DNA from: Spirochaetales bacterium
Lineage (GTDB): Bacteria > Spirochaetota > Spirochaetia > UBA9216
Direction: 5' to 3'
Length of the DNA: 39,359 nt
NCBI GenBank assembly: GCA_003245835.1
Contig: QKCC01000101.1
Coordinates: 1 to 39,359, forward strand
The notes beneath the pieces were generated by a model that ran no database searches, was not told where the DNA came from, and was given only the letters and a program-made list of their open reading frames with translations. Positions 1 to 7,116 of this stretch are shown one piece after another (within the stretch, counting starts at the first letter, position 1; each line of letters opens with the position of its first letter). The translations under genes and the position numbers were made by a program.

Positions 1-1
1 T

Positions 2-625
2 GAACACGCTGAAGCAATTGATAAAGCAGCCGACGGCTGGCACTTGTTCATTGATGAATTGATCCAGAATCACTACAGCAAGATGCTGGTCGAATACTGC
101 CGGATGGTCGAGAAAGGACCGGAGTATTCAGCCGGAAAATTCGGTCAGAAGCTGTTAACTGATATATACTGGTTTAAAAGAAGGTTCATACTTCCACATC
201 TTAAATTCAAGGTCCTGTATAAATCTGAATCAATTCCGCTGAAGGCTCCCAAATTCCACGAGCAGATAGGAAAATTCCATGCTGCTCTTGCCGGCCTGAT
301 GGATGCGCTGGATAACAGCAGCGACAGAAACAGCCTGATAGAAAACTACAGCGATCCCTTCCATTTCGAGATTAAAAATATAACCAGCTTCAGGCTGAAA
401 AAGGTTCTGCAGAATGAAAATGTCGCGCCAACCAATGAGAACCTGCTGCGTCATACATTGATGATGCTGTCTGCGCTCGATTTTCTGGTCAACAGCCAGA
501 ACAGCCCGTTTTATTCAGTCAGGCCCGAAGAAATTCCCATCTACCGCTATGACCCGGTTTACCAGGGCAAACCGCGCTATTCAGTTCCGCTGATCGATAC
601 CGAAGCACTGCTGAAAAAATACTGA
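2..625 (+). CDS. Unknown protein, 5'-truncated by the window edge
   Basis: The reading frame is open from base 2, so the true start lies upstream; the first start-like codon in the window is a TTG at 44, which has no ribosome site. About 207 residues are visible and end with a TGA at 623-625. The product is soluble, with no signal peptide or membrane segment, and is rich in charged helices and aromatic residues. I do not recognise the family. It is followed by a gap of about 108 bases before thyA on the same strand, so it may be the end of an upstream operon. That it is a real gene is likely from the long open frame and consistent codon use; its function is unknown. Confidence 0.7.
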   Translation, partial: EHAEAIDKAADGWHLFIDELIQNHYSKMLVEYCRMVEKGPEYSAGKFGQKLLTDIYWFKRRFILPHLKFKVLYKSESIPLKAPKFHEQIGKFHAALAGLMDALDNSSDRNSLIENYSDPFHFEIKNITSFRLKKVLQNENVAPTNENLLRHTLMMLSALDFLVNSQNSPFYSVRPEEIPIYRYDPVYQGKPRYSVPLIDTEALLKKY

Positions 626-733
626 TTCTTTCCGGTAATATTAAAGATGATCTCCTATACATAATCTTTTCTGATTTATTTAAGTATGCTAAACTGGATT
701 AAAATCAGCTGTATATATAAAAAGGGACATGTT

Positions 734-1597
734 TTGAAAGAATACTTGGAACTGGTGGATTATGTTCTGCGGAACGGCGAACTGAAAAAAAACAGAACCG
801 GGACTGATACCCTGAGCTGTTTCGCGTACTTTTACAGAATCAATCTCTCGGAAGGCTATCCTCTTTTAACTACCAAAAAGATTCTTTTTAATTCAATGCT
901 GTATGAACTTTTCTGGTACCTGTCCGGTGATGAACATATAAAAGAACTCAGAAAGCACACCAAAATATGGGATGCCTGGGCAGACGCGGAAGGCCGGCTT
1001 GAAACAGCCTACGGGCGGTTCTGGAGAAGGTTCCCGGTACCCGAGAAAGGTCTTCCCGGTGAAAACTGGGGAACAAAATGGGTCAGCAGGGACCCGGTTT
1101 CAGGCGGTCTTGTCTTTGATCAGATAAGCTACATCATCGACACGCTCAAAGAAATCAGGATCAACCCGGAAACACCCAATCTCAGAAGAATGATCGTTTC
1201 AGCATGGCACCCCGGAAATGCTGCAGAAAGCAGGCTTCCGCCGTGTCACTACACCTTCTGTTTTAACGTCACAGGCAATAAACTCAACTGCCATCTTACC
1301 CAGCGATCTGCCGATATAGCGCTTGGAGTTCCTTTCAATATTGCCTGTTACAGCCTTTTGACATTTCTGCTGGCAAAAGAGACCGGTTTTGAACCGGGTG
1401 AATTCGCCCACACCCTGATAGACGCGCATGTATACGTCGATCATATAGAAGGACTGAAAACCCAGCTGCAGAGAACTCCGACAGAACGGCCCAGGCTGAT
1501 AATCGCGGATAAACCGCTGCTGGAAATGACGTTCGAAGACATCAGGCTCGAAGGCTATAATCCCCAGCCGTTTATAAAATTTCCGGTCGCAGTATGA
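734..1597 (+). CDS. thyA: Thymidylate synthase ThyA
   Basis: Converts dUMP and methylene-tetrahydrofolate to dTMP and dihydrofolate in the cytoplasm. The protein opens with the family's usual KEYLELVDYVL start, followed by the RTGT motif (folate/phosphate region), the catalytic cysteine in LPPCHYTF, the QRSADIALGVPFN block and the C-terminal KFPVAV tail. I chose the TTG at 734 because it gives the normal family N-terminus and is preceded by AAGGGA six bases upstream. The ATG at 686 would add 16 residues not found in the family and lacks a ribosome site. Length is 287 residues. A weak TATAAA (716-721) lies just upstream. The stop overlaps the start of the GGDEF gene (ATGA), and folA follows that gene, so dihydrofolate made here can be recycled by a product of the same transcript. 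Confidence 0.95.
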   Translation: MKEYLELVDYVLRNGELKKNRTGTDTLSCFAYFYRINLSEGYPLLTTKKILFNSMLYELFWYLSGDEHIKELRKHTKIWDAWADAEGRLETAYGRFWRRFPVPEKGLPGENWGTKWVSRDPVSGGLVFDQISYIIDTLKEIRINPETPNLRRMIVSAWHPGNAAESRLPPCHYTFCFNVTGNKLNCHLTQRSADIALGVPFNIACYSLLTFLLAKETGFEPGEFAHTLIDAHVYVDHIEGLKTQLQRTPTERPRLIIADKPLLEMTFEDIRLEGYNPQPFIKFPVAV

Positions 1598-2856
1598 CGG
1601 TGATTATTCTTTTAAGCTGCGTCTCTGCGGCACTCCTGGTCTGCACACTGTTTATATTTATAACCTACAGAAAACAGGTAAAACTGATAGAATCCATCAG
1701 GGTTAAAATCAACCATGATCTCCGTTCTCCGCTGAACGCAATCCTGGGGTTCTCCGATCTCCTGATTCAGTCGGAAAAGGACGATGAAAAAACAAAATAC
1801 CTGACGGCAATCAAGTCGGGCGGAGAAACGCTTCTATCAATTATCGAGGACCTCGCGATTAAATTTAAAAGGTTCAAACAGCCACCGAAAAATTTCCAGA
1901 ACGGCATTAAAAATACGGAAGCTTTTCTGGTATCGCGGAATAATCTCGACAATAACACAGAACCGCTGATACTGATCGTTGATGATATGATTGAGAATAT
2001 TGTTTTTCTCGAGAACATTCTTCAGAAATCAGGATTCAGAACGATCTCGGCAATGAGCGGAGACTCGGCTCTTGATATACTGACCGAACACACACCCGAC
2101 CTGATCCTTCTTGATATAGTAATGCCCGGAATGTCCGGTTTCGAAACATGTACAAGAATACAGACCAATAAGGATTTTATCGATATACCTGTCATCTTCC
2201 TGAGCGCGAAAAAGGATGAGCAGACCATAATCGAGAGCTTCATCTACGGCGGGATAGACTACGTAGTAAAACCCTTCAACAGCCCGGAACTGCTTGCCCG
2301 GGTAAACACCCATCTGCAGCTAAAGCACGCGAAAGAAGAACTGCATACGCTTGCATTTACCGACGCGCTGACGGGGCTCTACAACCGCAGGAAATTCATT
2401 GAAACCCTCGACCATGAGCGTGCCCGAGCTTTCCGGTACGGCGAGAAACTGTCCTTTGTAATGATCGATATAGATCATTTCAAAAACATAAACGACAGCT
2501 ACGGCCACGAAACCGGGGATCGTGCACTGCAGAAATTCGCTCATATTCTAAAATCCAACCTGCGTGAAACGGATTTTGCCGGCAGGCTCGGCGGAGAGGA
2601 ATTCGGCATCATCCTGCCCGCCACGGATCTTGAGCAGGCCGGTATAGTCGCCGAAAGGATAAGGGCTGCAATTGAAAAGGGCACCGGTTCCGAAAAAGAG
2701 GGAATTCCGCCCTTTACCGCAAGCTTCGGAATTGCCCAGCTCAAGGAAGACCGCAACAGTTCTTCACTTTTAACACAGGAAGCGGACAGGGCGCTGTACC
2801 GTGCCAAAGAAACCGGAAGAAACAGAATCTGCAGCATTGAGGAGCCCGCTGAATGA
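1594..2856 (+). CDS. Membrane-anchored HisKA-like/receiver/GGDEF diguanylate cyclase
   Basis: Likely makes cyclic di-GMP. There is one N-terminal membrane helix (about residues 3-25), then a histidine-kinase dimerisation-like segment with an intact H-box (His41 in NHDLRSPLNA). A CheY-like receiver follows (about 125-245; acidic pair Asp130/131, phospho-acceptor Asp174 in LLDIVMPG, Lys in VVKPF), then a GGDEF domain (about 255-415) with active-site GGEEF at 333-337 and an RxxD inhibitory site (RETD, 324-327). No HATPase ATP-binding domain exists between the H-box and receiver, so it cannot autophosphorylate alone; the H-box may take phosphate from, or dimerise with, another kinase. It overlaps thyA by four bases and folA by four bases, an odd position between two folate genes. 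Cyclase activity is inferred from the intact catalytic and product-binding motifs. Confidence 0.9.
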   Translation: MTVIILLSCVSAALLVCTLFIFITYRKQVKLIESIRVKINHDLRSPLNAILGFSDLLIQSEKDDEKTKYLTAIKSGGETLLSIIEDLAIKFKRFKQPPKNFQNGIKNTEAFLVSRNNLDNNTEPLILIVDDMIENIVFLENILQKSGFRTISAMSGDSALDILTEHTPDLILLDIVMPGMSGFETCTRIQTNKDFIDIPVIFLSAKKDEQTIIESFIYGGIDYVVKPFNSPELLARVNTHLQLKHAKEELHTLAFTDALTGLYNRRKFIETLDHERARAFRYGEKLSFVMIDIDHFKNINDSYGHETGDRALQKFAHILKSNLRETDFAGRLGGEEFGIILPATDLEQAGIVAERIRAAIEKGTGSEKEGIPPFTASFGIAQLKEDRNSSSLLTQEADRALYRAKETGRNRICSIEEPAE

Positions 2857-3359
2857 TCGAATACTCGCTGATTGCGGCTGTGGCGGACAACCTTGCAATC
2901 GGAAAAAACAACAAAATGCCCTGGCATGTTCCGGAAGACCTCAAACTATTTAAAAGACTCACCACTGGAAATATTATCATCATGGGCCGCAGCACCTTTG
3001 AATCAGTCGGCGGGGTCCTGCCCGGCAGGACAACAATCGTCGTAACAAGGAATCCGGAAGGCTTTATTTCAAAACACAGAGCGGAACAGCTGCTGTCAGC
3101 CAAATCCATTGATGAGGCGCTTGAGAAGGCATCGGAGATCTCCGACGAAGCAGCAGAACCTAAAACAGTCTTTATCGCCGGCGGCGCAAGCATCTATGCC
3201 CAGACTATCGCAGGGGCTGAAGAGCTGTATATTTCTCGTATACCGGGCAGCTTTGAGGGCGACACATTCTTTCCGGAATTCCGCGGCGGCGGATGGCGGC
3301 TTGAAAAAACCGAGGATTTTGAAAGCTTCAGATTAGAAGTGTATCGGAAGAAACAATAA
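2853..3359 (+). CDS. folA: Dihydrofolate reductase FolA
   Basis: Reduces dihydrofolate to tetrahydrofolate with NADPH, restoring the cofactor consumed by ThyA. The family pattern is clear over its 168 residues: AIGKNNKMPWHVPEDL (the Trp of the M20-type loop and the active-site acidic residue), IIMGRSTFESVG, LPGRTTIVVTRN and the late nucleotide-binding GGASIYAQ. The ATG overlaps the stop of the GGDEF gene (ATGA), so translation is probably coupled. The 3' end runs 32 bases into the convergent yigZ gene (3328-3359 coding on both strands), leaving no room for an intervening terminator. Confidence 0.96.
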   Translation: MIEYSLIAAVADNLAIGKNNKMPWHVPEDLKLFKRLTTGNIIIMGRSTFESVGGVLPGRTTIVVTRNPEGFISKHRAEQLLSAKSIDEALEKASEISDEAAEPKTVFIAGGASIYAQTIAGAEELYISRIPGSFEGDTFFPEFRGGGWRLEKTEDFESFRLEVYRKKQ

Positions 3360-3939
3360 TTTCAGCCCGGCCTGAACTGAGCTCAACGACTTCGTCCTTC
3401 ATCAGATTCGCTTTATCTTCAGGAACCCAGCCGTCAATATCCACGCCGGTTCCGAAAGACTCATTCCCGATCCTGCAGCCGCATCCCAGAAGAACGGTTT
3501 TCAGCGGCTGGTATAAATGATAATCGACAGAAATGCTGAACTCCCTGTATTTAACCAGCTGCAAAGTTTTAAGCCCGTCAAGACAGCCGGCGGCCGCATC
3601 CGAATAGGCTCTTACCAGGCCCCCTGTGCCCAGTTTGGTTCCGCCGAAATACCGGACAACAGTAAGCATGATATTCGTGATTCCGCGTCCCTTCAGAATC
3701 TCGAGCACCGGTTTTCCCGATGTTCCGGAGGGCTCGCCGTCATCGCTCATTCCCATGTACTGGGCTGATTCTCCGGCAATAAATGCATGAACAACATGGG
3801 CCGCGTCCGGGTGTTCGAGGCGTTTCTGTTTTAAGAGGTTCCTTGCCTCTTCCGGAGATTCAGACCGGCAGGCTTCGGCTATGAATCTTGATTTCTTTAT
3901 TATGATTTCAAAGGATGAAGATCCGTCCGGAACAAGCAT
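3328..3939 (-). CDS. yigZ: YigZ/IMPACT family protein
   Basis: Member of the UPF0029/IMPACT family, about 203 residues. Bacterial YigZ has been linked to translation or RNA binding, but its exact role is unsettled. Two signature blocks are visible: SDDGEPSGTSGKPVL and the glycine-rich TVVRYFGGTKLGTGGLVRAY. The C-terminal part matches the usual ferredoxin-like second domain. The ATG at 3939 has no Shine-Dalgarno; instead a TATGAT -10 box ends six bases before it, so the message is probably leaderless. It is divergent from ktrB, and the two promoters overlap at the -35 position. The 3' end overlaps folA by 32 bases. Confidence 0.93.
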   Translation of the reverse strand: MLVPDGSSSFEIIIKKSRFIAEACRSESPEEARNLLKQKRLEHPDAAHVVHAFIAGESAQYMGMSDDGEPSGTSGKPVLEILKGRGITNIMLTVVRYFGGTKLGTGGLVRAYSDAAAGCLDGLKTLQLVKYREFSISVDYHLYQPLKTVLLGCGCRIGNESFGTGVDIDGWVPEDKANLMKDEVVELSSGRAEIIVSSDTLLI

Positions 3940-3945
3940 GCAACC

Positions 3946-3974
3946 ATCATATACATAGTCTACCCCATTGTCGA
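3946..3974 (-). promoter_or_regulatory. yigZ promoter, leaderless type
   Basis: Read on the minus strand: -35 TCGACA (3974-3969), a 17-base spacer and -10 TATGAT (3951-3946), followed by six bases and then the yigZ ATG. The expected start of transcription is the A of the ATG. The -35 matches five of six consensus positions and the -10 five of six. Confidence 0.7.
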
Positions 3975-3996
3975 GTGAAGTCTTTCACGGTATAGT
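3968..3996 (+). promoter_or_regulatory. ktrB promoter sharing the yigZ -35 bases
   Basis: -35 TTGTCG (3968-3973), 17-base spacer, -10 TATAGT (3991-3996). Transcription should start near 4003, giving a leader of only about four bases before the ATG at 4007. Five of the six -35 bases (3969-3973) are also the -35 box of the opposite yigZ promoter. Confidence 0.6.
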
Positions 3997-4006
3997 TCAA
4001 TGTCCG

Positions 4007-5701
4007 ATGAAAAAAAACCCTCTGATCCTGGCAACTTTCTTTCTCAGCATTCTTTCACTGCCTGTTCATTCCGCACAGGTATTGAGCGTTCAGTGGTTCA
4101 TTCTCAGAACTATAGATTCTGCCGTACTTTTTCTGGCAATTTCCGAACTTCTGAAGGGTCTGAAGAAATCCGAATACCGCAGACAGTTCATGCTGAAAAA
4201 CCTGCCCCTGACCGGGTTTTCAGCGCTTTACCTGCTCGTTCTTGCGGGACTGTTTATAAAAGACTTCACCTCAGGGCATGAACCCTACATCAACCTGACA
4301 GTTATTGTATTCAGGAGCCTTTTCCTTCTGTACCGCGGCTTTGAAAACGTAAAATCAATCGAAACAGCCCTTTCAAGACTGAATGAAAGACCGGCCCTGT
4401 CTATTATTTTCAGTTTCTTTGCCGTGATCATGGTCGGCACCCTGCTTCTGATGCTGCCGTTCGCGACTGCCGACGGCAAGGGGCTGAATTTTATAGATTC
4501 ATGGTTCACCGCGACCTCGGCGGTCTGCGTCACGGGCCTTATTGTTGTAGATACCGCCGCCGCTTTCAGTACTGCGGGCCGGATTATAATCCTTGTTCTG
4601 ATCCAGATCGGGGGACTCGGTATAATGATAATGACCTATTTTTCGATGTTCATACTGCGGCGCAATGTCACGCTTGAAGAGAAGAAAAGGCTGTCATTCG
4701 TTATAAGCGATACCGATCTGTCCGACATAATCCAAACGCTGAAAAAAATAATCTACCTGACCTTTCTGATTGAGGCGGCCGGCGCGGTCCTTCTTTTTAT
4801 AGGCTTAGGTATACGGCAGGGTTTCGGAATACGTACTGTATTTTCAGCTGTTTTTCACTCCGTTTCAGCATTCTGCAACGCCGGGTTTTCTCTGTATTCA
4901 GACAGTCTCGAAGGTTTTGCCGGCAGCCCGCTTATTATTCTGACTATCAGCATGCTGATAATCGCAGGAGGGCTTAGTTTTGCAGTCCTCTTCAACCTGG
5001 GAAACTATTTCAGGACCTCAAAATCCCTGCGGCGCCTTAGCCTGAACACAAAGATAGTCCTTACCTGGACAGCACTGCTTCTGCTTTCCGGCTTTCTGTT
5101 CTTTTATGCAGCCGAGCACGGAAACACGCTAAGGAACCTTCCGACCGGAAAACAGTACCTTGCCGCCTTCTTCCAGTCGGTCACCCTTAGAACAGCAGGG
5201 TTCAATACCGTTCCTTTTTCCGGATTCACTGCAGGCACAATTGTAATCATGTGCGTCTTCATGTTTACCGGCGCCGCTTCGGGAAGTACTGCGGGCGGCA
5301 TAAAGATTAATACTTCTGCGGTTCTTGCTGCCTACATAAAAAGCCTCGTAACGAATTCTCCGAGGGTCACGCTTTACCGTTACCAGCTCTCAAAAACGAG
5401 GGTTCTGCGCGCATTTGCGGTATTTCAGTACGGAATAACAGCAGTACTCGCGGGTGTCGCGGCACTTGCATTTACGCAGAACGCTCCGCTGGAGGACATA
5501 CTCTTTGAATCAGTCTCAGCCTTCGGAACGGTCGGACTTTCCACCGGGCTGACGCCGCATCTGAACATATTCGGAAAGCTCGTAATAATTCTGCTGATGT
5601 TCAACGGAAGGCTCGGGCCGCTGACAATACTGTCTACATTCTCGGGCAGAACGGATAAATCCGGGGTAAAATATCCCCGCGGAGATATATTGATAGGATA
5701 A
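4007..5701 (+). CDS. ktrB: Potassium channel-like subunit KtrB/TrkH
   Basis: Membrane pore of a Ktr/Trk potassium uptake system. The four pore (P-loop) segments of the SKT superfamily are visible with their filter glycines: AVCVTGLIV, FCNAGFSLY, LRTAGFNTV and FGTVGLSTG. Hydrophobic helices fill the remainder, and about 100 extra N-terminal residues carry additional membrane helices. The ATG at 4007 was chosen because the upstream TTG at 3968 lies in the promoter and has no ribosome site. Length is 564 residues. The regulatory subunit gene ktrA begins three bases after the stop. Whether transport depends on sodium (Ktr) or protons (Trk) cannot be read from the sequence; the single-domain partner favours Ktr. 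Confidence 0.92.
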   Translation: MKKNPLILATFFLSILSLPVHSAQVLSVQWFILRTIDSAVLFLAISELLKGLKKSEYRRQFMLKNLPLTGFSALYLLVLAGLFIKDFTSGHEPYINLTVIVFRSLFLLYRGFENVKSIETALSRLNERPALSIIFSFFAVIMVGTLLLMLPFATADGKGLNFIDSWFTATSAVCVTGLIVVDTAAAFSTAGRIIILVLIQIGGLGIMIMTYFSMFILRRNVTLEEKKRLSFVISDTDLSDIIQTLKKIIYLTFLIEAAGAVLLFIGLGIRQGFGIRTVFSAVFHSVSAFCNAGFSLYSDSLEGFAGSPLIILTISMLIIAGGLSFAVLFNLGNYFRTSKSLRRLSLNTKIVLTWTALLLLSGFLFFYAAEHGNTLRNLPTGKQYLAAFFQSVTLRTAGFNTVPFSGFTAGTIVIMCVFMFTGAASGSTAGGIKINTSAVLAAYIKSLVTNSPRVTLYRYQLSKTRVLRAFAVFQYGITAVLAGVAALAFTQNAPLEDILFESVSAFGTVGLSTGLTPHLNIFGKLVIILLMFNGRLGPLTILSTFSGRTDKSGVKYPRGDILIG

Positions 5702-5704
5702 ATT

Positions 5705-6394
5705 ATGAGTGAAAGCGTTTTTCTGGTAATAGGCCTCGGCAAATTCGGTATTCAGACATGCAGGGAACTGACAGCCCGCGGAGCCCGTGTCATAGCAGTC
5801 GACAACCACCCCGATCAGGTCGAAAAAATCAAGGATGAGGTTACACATGCGGTTCTGCTCGACACAACAGACGAACTGCGTCTGAAGGAACTGTCGATCG
5901 GCGATGTAGACATGGCAATTGTCGCCATCGGTGATAATATCGAGGCCAGCATACTCACAACAACCCTGCTGAAAAAATCCGGTGTACCCTATATTATTGC
6001 GCGTGCTGCAACCGAGCTGCACGAGAGGGTCCTTAAGCAGGTCGGGGCTAATGAAATAATCGACATTGAAAAAAATGCCGGAAAACAGCTTGCAGGAAAG
6101 GTGCTGTCACCCGACATTCTCGACAGCGTACCGATTACCCTGGAAATCAGCATCGCCGAGGTTTATCTTCCGGTCGCGTTTACAGGCAAAACCGCCGCTG
6201 ATGTGGACCTGCCGGGCAGGATGAACCTCAGTATATCGGCTATAAAAAGGGAAGAAATCTCAATCGACGAGATCGGAAATCCAGTCACCCGCGAGAAGGT
6301 GGTTTTTCCGAATGCCCGCACTGTATTTGAACACGGAGACGTGTTGATAGTAATCGGCCGAAACGAGCACATCGAAAAACTGAAGGATATCTGA
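5705..6394 (+). CDS. ktrA: KtrA-type RCK regulatory subunit
   Basis: Cytoplasmic gating ring subunit for KtrB. The N-terminal RCK_N Rossmann domain carries the nucleotide-binding GLGKFG motif (about residues 10-15), and an acidic residue in VIAVDNH ends strand two, typical for ATP/ADP or NAD(H) binding. The C-terminal RCK_C domain (about 140-229) ends in DVLIVIGRNEHIEKL. A length of 229 residues fits single-module KtrA rather than the double-module TrkA of enterobacteria. It starts three bases after ktrB and ends two bases before the next gene, so all three genes are almost certainly co-transcribed. Confidence 0.93.
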   Translation: MSESVFLVIGLGKFGIQTCRELTARGARVIAVDNHPDQVEKIKDEVTHAVLLDTTDELRLKELSIGDVDMAIVAIGDNIEASILTTTLLKKSGVPYIIARAATELHERVLKQVGANEIIDIEKNAGKQLAGKVLSPDILDSVPITLEISIAEVYLPVAFTGKTAADVDLPGRMNLSISAIKREEISIDEIGNPVTREKVVFPNARTVFEHGDVLIVIGRNEHIEKLKDI

Positions 6395-6396
6395 TC

Positions 6397-7104
6397 ATGC
6401 TGCTTATCAGAAAATCAGGATTCATGCTGGTGCTTGGAATATGTGCGGCAATAATCATTGTTTCGGCTGCGGCTGCATACTATATGCTTTACTCTGCCGG
6501 TATGCAGGCGGAATCGATCACAGGGGCTGATCTGCGGTTCCTGGCAGAAAAGATCCTCTTCGCAGGTTTAATTGAGCTGATTGTGCTGATCACAGTATTC
6601 ATAGTTCTTTTTACCCGGAGCAGAGATATATCAAAAGATCTCGACAAGCTTATTAAACAGAACAGGCTGAATTCCGCCTCGACAGTAACCGGCCTGCTCA
6701 CTCTTGGAGAAACCGGAAAGCAGCTGAATATTCTGTTCCGGCAGCTTGAAGAAATCAGCTATAAACGGGGACTCAAAATCGGTGCGCTGTCAAACGTTGC
6801 CGAGTTTCTTTCGCAGCATATTGAAAGCCATGTAACCATTGTGGATGTAACCGGGAGAATTATTCAGGTAAGCCGCGGCAGCCTTGAGACTGCAGGGAAA
6901 AACAGGAACGAGATCGTGGACAGGACGATAGATATACTTGCCGGCGATATTCAGTTTACATCAGTACTTTCGGAGCTTGAAAAACAGCACCTGCCCGTGG
7001 AAACCGCTTCAGAAACAGGAACAATCAGATGGATCCCGCTGCTTAACCGCAGGAACGAGATAAGCTATATTGCAGTCATTCAGGATGCCGGCAGATTGAA
7101 CTGA
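6397..7104 (+). CDS. Two-helix membrane protein with PAS-like cytoplasmic domain
   Basis: Follows ktrA with a two-base gap. There are two membrane helices (about residues 9-30 and 52-72) flanking a short external loop of about 20 residues. A helical linker resembling a HAMP or signalling helix follows (about 75-130), then a PAS-like domain (about 135-235; VTIVDVTGRIIQVSRGSLE, ending ISYIAVIQDAGRLN). It carries no kinase, cyclase or phosphatase domain. The context suggests it senses something relevant to KtrAB activity or turgor, but this is inference. Its last 25 bases overlap the ancestral 3' end of the convergent ABC transporter gene. The product family is not recognised beyond these domains. 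Confidence 0.75.
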   Translation: MLLIRKSGFMLVLGICAAIIIVSAAAAYYMLYSAGMQAESITGADLRFLAEKILFAGLIELIVLITVFIVLFTRSRDISKDLDKLIKQNRLNSASTVTGLLTLGETGKQLNILFRQLEEISYKRGLKIGALSNVAEFLSQHIESHVTIVDVTGRIIQVSRGSLETAGKNRNEIVDRTIDILAGDIQFTSVLSELEKQHLPVETASETGTIRWIPLLNRRNEISYIAVIQDAGRLN

Positions 7105-7116
7105 AGAGTATACAGA

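Noticed and set aside
686-733. ATG at 686 as the thyA start
   Set aside because: It adds 16 residues not found in the family and has no ribosome site, whereas TTG 734 has AAGGGA and gives the usual N-terminus.
2741-3193. Minus-strand frame opposite folA and the GGDEF gene
   Set aside because: Antisense to two well-supported genes; Ser/Pro-rich composition typical of a shadow frame.
3968-4006. TTG at 3968 as the ktrB start
   Set aside because: It lies in the -35 box of the ktrB promoter, has no ribosome site, and the resulting 13 residues are not family-like.
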